Shown: positions 45,563 through 56,446 of the stretch, one piece after another | Layout: every line of letters starts with the position of its first letter | How positions within the stretch are numbered: position 1 is the stretch's first letter | From: Apostichopus japonicus | Taxonomy: Eukaryota > Echinodermata > Holothuroidea > Aspidochirotida > Stichopodidae | Reading direction: 5' to 3' | Assembly (NCBI RefSeq): GCF_037975245.1 | Contig: NC_092571.1 | Location: 14,257,417-14,321,416 of the forward strand | Length of the DNA stretch: 64,000 bases | Position numbers and translations under genes: made by a program | The notes under the pieces: model-generated | Seen by the model: only the letters and a program-made list of their open reading frames with translations | Told to the model about the DNA's origin: nothing | Database searches by the model: none

Positions 45563-46037
45563 CAAAAAGACGGTATGTGTGTTGCAATACAGTCGGGCCG
45601 CCAGTCCAGTCTCTGTTTGTAGACTTTATTTCAACTTGATAAGTTCCAGCATCGTCTAGCTGGATATTTAGGATTGAGAAATTAAAGCAAAAAAAGCGAT
45701 CCCCTTGGTCATAATAAAGGTATTCAACTTGGAATAGATAACGATCATAAGTATGATCATCATAGTACCAGAACATTCCAGAGTAAAGAAAGGTAGCTCG
45801 AAGAACATTATCATCGGTAGCTAGCTCGGTGAAATTCAAATCTAATCTAAATATATATGTATATATATATGAAAATGAAATATTTGGAAACGATAAGTCA
45901 CAGCCTACAACCACATAACAGTCTGTTGAATTTACTGTAGGTCCATCTTGACAGTGATAATCACAATAAATATCTTCGGAAAATGAAAAAGTGATAAGAA
46001 AAAATAAAAAGCAATGTAAAACAGGTACAAATCCCAT
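45563..46037 (-). CDS. one-domain Ig-like protein, 5' exon (unit 2, intact)
   Basis: Exon of 475 nt from the ATG at 46,037 to a GTAAGC donor (45,562-45,557), phase 1. Signal peptide (VLHCFLFFLITFSFS), then one Ig-like domain: C-X3-C-X10-C-X5-C (from CDYHC to VVVGC), FRLDLNFTELA, YDRYLFQVEYLYYD and LNIQLDDAGTYQVEI, again with no Cys after the DAGTY motif. The domain ends with LQHTYRLF just before the donor, the same place where the two-domain protein continues into domain 2. The unit 1 copy is a pseudogene, so this is the only apparently functional member of its type in the window. Membrane or tail exons were not identified. Confidence 0.72.
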
Positions 46038-46953
46038 ATCGATAGATCGCGGTATTGTGACAATAATACACAGTAAATATGATGAATTTATTGCAACACT
46101 TCGCGCATCCGTCTGTAAAGCGAGGAGCGTTGTTTATGAATCAAAACAAGGAGTCGTTCTTAAGTAAAACCCGTACATGCGCACTTGTGTGTGTTTCATT
46201 TGAATAATATATGTGCTGATTCAAAATGAAAATGAACAGGCTGACAATGATTTTTTTTATGGCTACGTGACAATCAAAATTAATTTAACTTTTAGTTTCG
46301 AGAGAAGGAAGTCTGCTGATGTCTGTAGTATTTTCATAACCTTTTAACTTGTAATGGATTCAAAGCAGTTGAAATCGCTCGGATGATTTTATTTTATACA
46401 TGCAAGTCAAACTGAGGTTTTAAATTCCATGTGTCTGCATTTTCTGTAAGAAATTATAATGCGTTAAGCTTTTAAAGTATGCAATGGATTGTCGAGTTTC
46501 GTGAAATTTACATAGTTACTATCTAACTTAACCAGATTCACCACTGAATGAGTTGTTATACGTATCTATTAAAGACAGAAAACATATCTTTCAGGCTAAA
46601 ATGAGGATTTCTTTGACGATAGTTTTTATATTTCAACAACTTTTTATCGTACCGATTATTACTCAATATAAGATAATTGTAAGTAATTAAAGTGAGACAA
46701 CCCTCATAGACTTTAGCAAGCAATGTCCTATTTTTACAGTCGTTCATAGTAGGCAACGCAGGTAATTGAAGCCATCTATTGTAATATTTTAAAGAGAATT
46801 TTTCATATCTTTTTCTCTTTGTTTCCAAAGTTTCCACGATGGTTAAACAATATTAACGTGTATGTGAGACTTTTAAACCGACCATTTGGTTGCCTAGTTT
46901 TCTTCTACAATTCTCCGGCCGAATGATCCAACAACAATGTTGAGTGCATAACG
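46038..46953. other. non-coding, with a conserved minus-strand frame
   Basis: Matches 17,010-17,897. The minus-strand frame at 46,837-46,556 (93 codons, KFSLKYYNRWLQLPALPTM..) is partly kept in unit 1. No family recognised; possible exon at low confidence. Confidence 0.4.
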
Positions 46954-46961
46954 TGCGCGAG

Positions 46962-47614
46962 CAAGGGCGGCGGAAGCACTTTTAATCTGGGGGGGGGGGG
47001 GCACCGACATCAAAGGGCACTTTGCAGAAATTCGATTGGACTGATGTAGCCTGATATTTAGTACCCTTTATAACTCTTAATGTATTATCTTATTTGCGTA
47101 TACACATACTCCATCAACGCCCCCCCCCCCCCCCAAGGAAAATATGCATACTGGCACTGCAATATCCAATGTGCAAATTGGGAAACAAGGAACAAGTTTT
47201 CTATTGAGACAAATGAGGTGAAATCATGCTAGTTGCTAATGTATGAATTTTCCGAATGAGAGTTTATTTCTTGTTAATATCTTAACAAATTGTTTCCATT
47301 CGAAATAGCTTTGAGTTTCACCCACATAAATTCATTAAAACTCAGGGCGTAGCCAGGATTTGCAAAATTGGATGCACGACTATCTGAGCGGAGCGCCACC
47401 ATCGGTTGGCGCGGAGCGTACAAGAAAAATTTTGGTTTTACAAACCCCTCAGATGGCCGGAAACGGCCCTTCCAGAGTGTTCATTCCGGTTCCCTGGCCT
47501 CTTGCTAACTTAAGACACCTCAATTTTTATGTAGAAAAAGGGCACATTTTTAACCCTGAGGAAAAGTGGGGGGCACGTGCCCCCTGTGCCCTCCCCCCGG
47601 TTCCGCCGCCCTTG
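46962..47614. mobile_element. hAT-like MITE, unit 2 only
   Basis: Inverted ends caagggcggcggaa, exact 8-bp duplication tgcgcgag (46,954-46,961; 47,615-47,622), empty counterpart ttcgcgag at 17,898-17,905. Internal G- and C-tracts near the left end. No transposase. A cagggcgtagccagg word at about 47,343 suggests another element's end nested inside. Confidence 0.85.
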
Positions 47615-47622
47615 TGCGCGAG

Positions 47623-48966
47623 AGAAGTGAAGTGCGCGAGCTCCACCTGCCCCATCCATGGGGGGGAGGGGGTGTCTCTCCCTACCCCGCCAACCCAGAA
47701 CACTTATCAACGAATTTGATTATTATTAGTAATAATAGCCGTACAACCCTATGAATATCACGTGATTTGAAGTGGAGATATCGTTTCATGACGAATATCA
47801 TACGATCATACGATTTCATGACAATAGTCCATTGTTAATCAATTACGATTTGTTAGGACATTTCATATGATAAAAGTTCTTGATTTGTGGTAAAAGAGTT
47901 TCATTTTGAAATCATATACAACGATTAATCCAGAGTATTATTATCAATTGTTAAATATTTTATAAAGGTTACATGTTCAGATTTGACTTACTAAATTATC
48001 TTTTTTCATTCAGGTGTGTAACAGGGGACCTGTGTATGACTCATTGTATACAATGTCCCTACCGCTTCTCATGGCTTTATCATGTAAAACTGGTAAAGGT
48101 GGGTACCCAATATTCAGTTAAAACTGAAGTGCTATATTTTCTTAGCATGTGTTAAATTTATAACTAGTTGCTAATGAGAAGGACTTACAAACAGAAAATA
48201 CTAAACACACACAATCCTTTCCATATATAGATTGATTGGACTAACCACTCAGGTTTCGCCAATTAATTCGTCCTTTATATGAACGTGTGTTACGGTGTTA
48301 TAACACACTTTAGTTTATACTGACGGCTGTCTCTTATTCAGAGTACAAACTGATGACGCCATGTATATTTGGGTGGATTTGCCCAAACCGACGCGTATTT
48401 AGTCCGCCTTAACGCTCAGAGAGCAACTGTTTCAATTCCACAAGTTTCTGTATATGGGTGTGACATACAATTACATGACTGTGCTACTGTCGTGTTAGGG
48501 GTCTTGGTCTTGATAAGAAAATGCAAAATATAACTATATACAATTAATGACAGACTTTATTGTTATCAGATAGTGAGAATCACTTAACGTAATCATTTCT
48601 GACCTTTAAGGTAACAACTTCAACCTAGGGTAGCTATCATTTCGCTCGATTACTTTCTTTCTCTTATGACAAGTGCCAAAAGCAACAATAATCCTTGTAC
48701 ATATGTTACTAAATAAGTTTTGTGTTTTTTCTTTATTCTCGTGTGTGTGTAGCTTGAAACGTAAAGAACATGATTAGTGCGACGGCTGACTCGGCTGAGT
48801 CAACTGAGGCTAATTTACACCACGTTACAATTTCAAAGGGTAGCGTAGAATATTTATTAACCTGTGAGTAAAGAGGCTTGTCTACAAATGACGAAAAGTT
48901 GCGGCTTTCTTGGCTAAATTACTTCACGAATAGCTACGTTTTTAAGCTCTCAAATGAAGGACTGCG
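47623..48966. other. non-coding, conserved with 17,906-19,096
   Basis: No gene recognised on either strand. Confidence 0.45.
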
Positions 48967-49155
48967 TTTTTTTTACGTGACCCGCCCTTCGTGATCCAAA
49001 ACGTTACGGCCAAACGGCACTACTCAACCATCCTATCCTGTCAAACAAAACTCAAAAGTCAAGCGAGCCAAAAAAGTAAATACGCCCACCGACCGAGTCA
49101 AACCCCCAACCACCCACTCAAACATTCAAACATTCAAAAAAAAACACAAAGGACG
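48967..49155 (-). mobile_element. LINE 3'-end scrap (unit 2)
   Basis: Counterpart of 19,097-19,245 and slightly longer, reaching the aaggacg word of the LINE 3' UTR. The terminal gtaaaaagca has become a T-run on the plus strand. Confidence 0.68.
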
Positions 49156-49345
49156 TTGCTTTATATGGGTGTAATTCAAGTTTTCATAAATAACAGTATC
49201 ATTCTACCAAATCGTCTGACTGTTGCCATGGTCAGTCGAGGGCGCTGTAACAAATCTCTGTTGAAGTTAAACACCTTCCCACTCTCGGCCTGTATTGACA
49301 TGGTGTATGCTATCGATCGTTGAGGATCCAATATTAAATAAGGCG

Positions 49346-49576
49346 CGGATGTCCCTAGCCTCTATGGGCTTATGAGTGGGGTGTTGGGCTACAAGCTTCG
49401 TTTGGTTCGTCTTCATCCTGTGGCACGGTCATCCTTCTGGCACCTTCTTCTGACACCCTCAGGCGGGTTGTGCCACTAAGGGCTTCTTCGTCTGCTGGTC
49501 CTGACGCTGGGATTGCAAAACTCGACAGATTCCCCTTGGAAAAACTTTTATAGCCGATGTTTGGAGGCATATGAGC
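49346..49576 (+). pseudogene. LINE endonuclease fragment (unit 2)
   Basis: Counterpart of 19,430-19,862 with an internal deletion of about 200 bases that joins the SPRQAG region to the SASPDAGI region. Same tagcc insertion before the AYEWGG block as in unit 1, so both derive from one insertion. Confidence 0.65.
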
Positions 49577-50974
49577 GCCCGGAATACATTCCACGAAGTC
49601 ATCATTGCATACTGTTATTACTCGTAGTATTCAACATATTAGATTTATGAGTAATATATTTTTTTTAATTTATTGTTGACTCATAGCACTTTTTGGTCTC
49701 TTTTATCCAAGATTGTGTCGTATATATTTGATTAATTCCGACCAAGTCATTCGTATAGAGTTAGTTAATTTATTATGTGAAAGGAAAAGGTAACATTTAT
49801 TACATTATGATTTTTCCCCTCTTTGAATAAAAAATTATAATAATAAAAAACCATCTTGAAATAGTTTAGCGGTGATATTTAAGGTGTATTATCCAAAACG
49901 TTCTGCAGGTTGTCCAAGTTTATTGAATCGATATGATCGAGGTATATGGAACAAAAATTTGACCATGTTGGTTGCCTAGTGCAATTTTCTAATAATTCAA
50001 TAACAAAGTGGAATGATCCAACAACTCCATGAAGTACATGCCGCGCTAAACAATGGGGGCAAGAAACAAACTCCTGCCTCTTCACAATCTCTCCCTCCCA
50101 TGCACACATCCCCTCTTTAATATATTTTCCACTCTAAACGCCTGTAATGGCAATGTGATCCGAAACAGTTCTGTATATATTTTAAATGGCATGGTTTCAT
50201 AAGTGAAAAATAATTCATTACGAAGCAGTAATGAATTAAATGCATGGCTGTGACAGGACACCATATGATGACTGCCAAAAAGCATCAAGAGAACGTCAAA
50301 GTTTATACCGTAATCCTATTAAATTGCAATAGCTGTCATTTATTCTTTGTAATTTTTTTTCTTCTAAATGAGAAACAACTCCATACCGTTGTCAAAGTAT
50401 GATATGTCAGATCGAACGAAGTTTGTTTATATATGCTAATCAATAAAATACAATTAATTAATTAAAAATAAAACTAGTCTAGTAACCATGTTCATGGGCA
50501 TTTAGTTTCAGATGAGGCTGTACCACTATATAACAGAGGAAGTCATAGAATTCTAACCGCATATTTCTTTAGGTGATAAGAGTAGATAGAGTATGTGTTA
50601 TTAAATGTTCTTGTTCCTTTCAAGTAGGAGATCGATTGTTATGAGCATATATTACAGAGGACAATATCTCAGGTGGAATGTCTTTATCTGTCTCTCTTAT
50701 ATACATCATTCAGCAATTGGTATTAGAATGAACTTGAACACCTGAACACCTTTCATTGACAGTTATCTGTCGCAATATCCTGTAATTGCAAATCAAATAA
50801 TAATGAAAACCAATACTATAGTTACGGTGGTCCTGATGGAAAAGACGAGTTGCAGACTTACTGCGTTAGTATAACCCGACAACTAGTGAAAAAAATATTT
50901 TGCGTGTTGTCCAGCCACGTGCAGCACAACAACTGATCACGTTGGGATTCTTCGTCAAAATGCTAATGCATAGA
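49577..50974. other. non-coding, conserved with 19,863-21,256
   Basis: No gene recognised. Divergence from unit 1 is clear up to about 50,500 and then falls. Confidence 0.45.
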
Positions 50975-51152
50975 ACCGTTTCTCGGCCTTTTGGCTAAGA
51001 TCATGTGAAGTATCTTTTTCCTTCGAGGAGAATGGTGATACACACCCGACGATGATCACACAGTGACAATATCGATGCAAGGGGACTGGGGTTGAGAGCG
51101 GATCAGTCGTTCGGTAGTTTGGTTTTCGTGCCCAGGTTCTTTCCTGGGTGAC
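50975..51152 (+). ncRNA. U2-snRNA-like structured RNA (unit 2 copy)
   Basis: Identical by eye to 21,257-21,434 over the whole RNA, including the GAAGTA branch-site variant, the hairpins, the Sm-like site and the 3'-box-like sequence. Because this part of the two units has exchanged sequence recently, identity alone is not evidence of function. Differences begin just after the RNA, at about 51,180-51,300. Confidence 0.5.
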
Positions 51153-51617
51153 TGTTCTTAAAAAGTAGGCATATAATAGCTTGTCAACTAGGCAAACATA
51201 TAATAATTTATCGAGGTGTGTACAATTCGCCTGTATCGAGAAGAATATGGTTTGGTATCGATGATTGTTCAATTTAACAACCCATTGTAAGATTGTTTGG
51301 TGGTGAATGAGATGGCGTAGCCTGCAGTAAAATAACAACCAGCTATAATCAGTTTGTCGGCTTGTCGAAACCTGTTTCCAAGGGCCGTTGTTATTCTGGT
51401 GTGGGGTAATAGAGGGCCTACGGACGGTCCGACCGTTTTTACCTTTGTAGATGATTCGTGTTCAGTTCGGTGAGTGTGTGCAAAGGGGGGTTCAGTTGGA
51501 TATGTGTGGTAATTCTTTATTGCTGATGGTTTAGTTAAAGTACGGGTAGGGTTTGGTGTTGAAAGCATTTAAGCCGTGACGTTTTGAATTCCTCCGGTCG
51601 GATCACGGTAACAGCAC
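50975..51617 (+). mobile_element. candidate SINE: U2-like head with LINE-type tail (unit 2)
   Basis: As at 21,257-21,901. The tail hairpin is at 51,574-51,608 and identical to unit 1. Confidence 0.42.
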
Positions 51618-53889
51618 AGTAAAGTTACGACCAATAACAATCGGTTCCGAACCACTGGGAGTACCATATTACGTAAATACCCCCTAAATGAGAATATCAG
51701 GATATAGGCCGGGAGACCTGGCCTCATATGAGTTGAAATAATTCTGACAAGTCGTTCATGATGATTACATTTTGGATATCTTACGATGTTTCTAATATCT
51801 GAAAGCTATTAGTCTGGTCCCCTTATTATGTACATAAGATAGTATACTATAGTAGTTAATTTTTTTCTGGCTCGCTGTAGCGTGGTTTGCACTGCCGTGG
51901 GTGATATAGGTAGGGTGGACGGGCGAGGTCATTTTTGCATTCAAAGAATACTTTATTTCTTCTTCATTTTTTTATTCTCCTCTACATTTTTCCTTTAATC
52001 TTTCTCAGCAGCCCTAGTCACCTCAATCAATTACCATATAATTTGATGTACCCTGCATAATTTTATTAATTTATTTTTATCTATATTCATGTTCTCTCTT
52101 TTGAGTAAGCTTATGTCTTCGTTTTTATTGATTAAGTGATTGAAATTAAATTGAATTAGATTAAAAACTTGAATTGTACTGAGTTTTAACGGTCAATACC
52201 GCAGTACAAATTGACCAAAACTAGCGACTATCTTTTGTTTGTGTAACTGAAGTGATACCGGGTTGATTATCTGAATTAATCAGGTTGTTATTTTAAGTTA
52301 CCGTCGATTCGTCTCATCCACTCCTTTCTACACAGTTCCGACGGTGGCAAGGGGAAGGTTAACGCTGCATATCCAATGCACTAATCCCCTAATGGTATTT
52401 CCATACTGTGTGTATGGAAATGACTTTCAGCAAACATGGATTACTTTAGTGAACAACCCCCAGCATCAAAAGGTTTAAGGAAATAATTGTTCTATTTAGG
52501 AGACATATGGGTTGAATTCAGTGTCGGAGGCTGCCATTTTGATGAGATATAGGAGTATAAGAGATGACAGTCATTACGGTTCATTCTTAGGGGCAAATAT
52601 TCGCCGTCCAAATTTGTTTACTCTTTTTACCACCTTTACTTTTCTATTCATTTTACGCAACTAAGAACCTTGGCGGTTGAGGGACTAGTGTATTAATCCA
52701 CCGCCCCAGACGGTATGTCTGAGACTCGAAAAACACATTCCATACTTGTCGTACGTTTTCGGGAGATTATCCCAGCACCAAGATGTTACCAGGCGATGGA
52801 AGCATTGCCAAAGACATTTATATTCGATTCTTATAGATAAAAATCATTGCAAGGGCTCTAGCTTTTTTTATTGTAAACTTTTTTAAATAAGGTCTATGAA
52901 ACTGAAATGTCGCCCTCACATTCAAGAGAAAGTTATCTCTTGTTTCTAAATGACAATCTGTCTTTGAGCTCCTAAATGTGAAATGATGCTTGTATTTTGA
53001 CATTAAAGTAAGGTCCGTTGTGCTATTCTTACAAAGTTAATTAAAGATAGTTTTCACGTACCCAAAACAAGTACCTAATATTTGTGAACGATAAGTAACA
53101 TGCTCTCCTTACCATTGGCCAATCTTATTATAATATGTGTATTTAAAGACATTGATTATACACGTTGTTGATTTCTATTAGTATTTTAACATGTCTTTTT
53201 AATACCTCACAGTTACTTATAGGAAGATGTAATGAACAAATTCGACGGCATGTTTCACAGTATCTTTTAAATATCTTTGAATAAAAGGATCTATATTATT
53301 TCTTGCTTCATCGAGTTAAACGACTTATTGTATGTTGTGTGAAAAATGGAATGTTACCCCCTCCTATATTTCCTACTTTAACCAACCTTCTATCTTCCAT
53401 TTCGTTTAATTGATCGTTTTATACCATCTTAAAAGAATATTAATAATGTTTTAACGTCGCTAACTTTAAGCAATATTGTTATTTTACAACAGTCACGTCT
53501 TCACAAATTCCTGCTTTTTTACAACGTTCTTATTTTCAAAGTTGGTCAGCCAGTTGAGTTGGCCCTCTCATGTATTATAATATCACTTTCTACCCCAACA
53601 TAATCTCTCAAGAAAAGCTGCTGCCTCACAAAGATGGTTTCATTTCATGTTCCCGCGTGCCTCGTAAGCGATATCAAACTATTAATTGGGGCGAATCCAT
53701 GTTTTTTTTTTAAAGGAAATGGATTGCCCTTCGGTCGATGCCTCCCATGTAGGCGGTGGGTATGTTGGCAGCATCCTTATGGAAAATTGTGCAATCTGAG
53801 GAATTTGTAAACTATAAATTAGGTTTAATATTAAGTCTAAGCGCAACTGTGCTACTTTTATATGTTGATGTTAGGTTAAAATGAGAGAA
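51618..53889. other. non-coding, near-identical patch with unit 1
   Basis: No gene. At about 51,708-51,726 a GC-rich 19-mer (ggccgggagacctggcctc) stands where unit 1 has a TA microsatellite. Confidence 0.6.
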
Positions 53890-54758
53890 CACTGAAAACT
53901 TAAATTGGTCCACCGACTAACATAACGTTAGTCCATCTGGTACCTCTACCGACTAACATAGCCTTAGTCAGTTGCTATACTGACTAATTTATTCCTTAGT
54001 CGGTTGGATTTCTTAGTCGGTCATCTTAGTCCGTCAGCTTAGTCGATCAACAATATCTTAGTCGGTAAATTTATATTAGTCAGTTACATTAGTTGGTGAC
54101 ATTAGTCGGTCTTTACCGACTAATTTATATGGGCCACCGACTAGTTTATAGCAGGTTTTACATTAGTAAGGATGGTGCCTCTCTCGACTAACCTTTCTTA
54201 GTCGGTATCGACTGACTAGTTGCACTGACTAGAATCACTGAAAGAATTAAACCCGACTAGTTTCACTGACTAGAATCACTGAAAGAAAAGAGAGCAGAAG
54301 AAACACAAATAATGTGTACCTTGGCAATATTTATTTCTGATAAAACTTCTGATGTCTACAAAAGCTGACTTTCGACAGATGAAGAAAAAATCACTGTAAA
54401 CAAAAATTTGAAAATATCATTTTATTCCAACAAAGTTAAGACAAGTTAATGGATCAAACAGTGCTGCACAATAATGCAAAGTTGAATCTTGGGCAAGAGT
54501 TCCTCACGTCTTTCGTTTTAAAATGGTACCCCAAATCGACACCAGTTAAGTCTTCGCGAAAAAGAGTTTTCTCTTAACTAGAAATGGCTTCCCACTTGTC
54601 TTCAGAAAAATCTGCACCATTATTGACCTGTGAACAGAAAATATGATATACGTGTAAGCACAGATACAGATATAGCACATGATAACTCACATTATCATAA
54701 ACATACATTTACATTAAAATGTTATAACATATTGGTAGGTATACATTTAAATCTAGGT
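53890..54758. mobile_element. truncated CACTA-like element
   Basis: The left 869 bases of the 24,187 element, with cactgaaaa terminus and subterminal repeats, nearly identical to unit 1. It stops abruptly at aaatctaggt and continues into sequence that matches 23,633 onward, not the element interior. Confidence 0.85.
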
Positions 54759-55200
54759 TGTGTGAAACATGGAATGTTAACCCCCCTCCTACATTTACTA
54801 CTTTAACCAACCTTCTATCTTCCATTTCGTTTATTTGATCGTTTTATACCATCTTAAAAGAATATTAATTATGTCTTAACGTCACTAACTTTTAAACATT
54901 ATTGTTATTTAACAAAAGTCACGTCTTCCAACATTCCTACTCTTTTACAACAATCATATTCTCAAAGTTGGTGAGCCAGTTGAGTTGGCCCTCTCATTTA
55001 TGAAAATGTCACTTTTTACCCCAACATCATCTCTCGAGAATAGCTGCTACCTCACAAAGATGGTTTCGTTTCATACGTTCCCGTGTTCCTCGTAAGCGAT
55101 ATCAAACTATTAACTTTTGCGAATCCGTGTTTTTTGTTAAGGAAATGGATTGCCCTTCGGTCGGTGCTTCCTATGTTGTTTGGTATGGGTATGTTAGGAG
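54759..55200. other. second, diverged copy of the CACTA left flank
   Basis: Matches 23,633-24,070 and also 53,338-53,770 in this same unit, but with many more differences. This looks like the true unit 2 flank; the copy at 53,338 is the newcomer. No gene. Confidence 0.7.
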
Positions 55201-56009
55201 CATGGGCGGCGATCCGTACTTCCGAGTGGGGGGGGGGGGGGGGGATATGACCTTGTTTACTATCTAAGCGTAGCGCGACCAACCCTCTAGATGGCCGGAA
55301 ACGGCACTTCCCGAGGTTTCCAAGCGGCATATACCCAACTTAAAAATAGGGATATCATGTCCGAAATATCTCATAATCAGGATCCAAAATACTTTTTTTT
55401 TTATTTCGGGTGTTATTTTGGGAAAATTGCCCCTGTCAATCTTGTTTCAGGCGCTACGTTAGAATGTTCGAGAGCTCTTTTACATTGTTCGATGAAGAAA
55501 ATGGCCTCATGCAGGCTATTATAGGCCTATACACATGCAATACACAATTACACATAGTGACATTCCTAGGTACCGATTGCTAGGGCATCCAGGTGAGACG
55601 TGTATTAAGCATTACCCTGGTAACATGAGATTCTCAGCTGTTCGAGGGAACATGTACGTGTGTAGGCCTACTATAGGGCCTATATGAATACTATGAGGGT
55701 GCATATACTATATCAATACCGTGGGCGCAATAATACATTTTGTTGTTATAGGGCCAATGAAGCCTACAGTCAACTATTCTTGCTTTATGAAGACGGTTTA
55801 TTTGAAAAGATCGCACTGCGTTTATGGTAGGCGAGAAATGAAGCTAAAAAAGAGCCGTACATTCACGATGATGCATAAATGTAGGCATGAATTTTTTTTT
55901 ATCCCTGGCATTTGGTGGAGGGGGGGATATGGTGTATTACATCCCCTCCACCCATTTTCATGGGGGGATATATCCCCCTTCCCCCCCCCCCCCAGGATTG
56001 CCGCCCATG
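55201..56009. mobile_element. hAT-like MITE, second copy, reverse orientation
   Basis: Termini catgggcggcgatcc and ggattgccgcccatg, flanked by gttaggag and gttaggat (7 of 8 equal). It is the reverse-oriented relative of 15,472-16,318. The undisturbed target is at about 24,061-24,070 and 53,765-53,775. G- and C-tracts lie just inside each end. No coding capacity. Confidence 0.82.
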
Positions 56010-56206
56010 GTTAGGATCATCCTTATGGAAAATTGTACAATCTGAGGAATTTGTAAACTATAAATTAGGTTTAATATTAAGTCTAAGCGCAACTGTGCTT
56101 CTTTTAAATGTTGATGTTAGGTTAAAATGAGGAAAGTGGTGAACACCCCACTCGTGAATCAGCTGCTGTGATAGCAATATCCACTGAGATCGACATAAAA
56201 CTTAAA
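56010..56206. other. flank containing the CACTA empty site
   Basis: aaaatgaggaaagtggtg at about 56,124-56,141 is the unoccupied site of the 24,187-28,051 element. Non-coding. Confidence 0.7.
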
Positions 56207-56446
56207 CTAGAGCAAGTCTTCTAAACTTCTTGACTCGTAAGTAAGCTCACCCCTGTCATATCGCCGATCCCGAAGTAAGATGATGAATGCTTCAACGAGA
56301 AAAAAGAAAGAAAGAAATATCACTAATAGTTCGATGAGCAGTAACGTGATTAAGTTAGATCGCTTATCTATCAGTACCAAGTACTTGTTCATCTCACCCG
56401 TTACATATCTTTGAATACAAAGTATGTGACACTGTAACGCCAACAT
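56207..56446 (-). CDS. candidate transmembrane exon (unit 2)
   Basis: 79-codon minus-strand frame: polar start with QRYVTGEMNKYLVLIDKR, a hydrophobic run NLITLLLIELLVIFLSFFFLV, then a charged tail RDRRYDRGELTYESRSLEDLL. A donor-like GTGAGC overlaps the tail, so if spliced the exon would end near RRYDR. A possible acceptor (gttacag) lies a few codons into the frame. The paralogue at 28,205-28,414 is frameshifted in a simple repeat. It could supply the membrane span for an Ig-like gene lying further right, but no link to a specific gene is visible. No family recognised. Confidence 0.3.
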   Translation of the reverse strand: MLALQCHILCIQRYVTGEMNKYLVLIDKRSNLITLLLIELLVIFLSFFFLVEAFIILLRDRRYDRGELTYESRSLEDLL

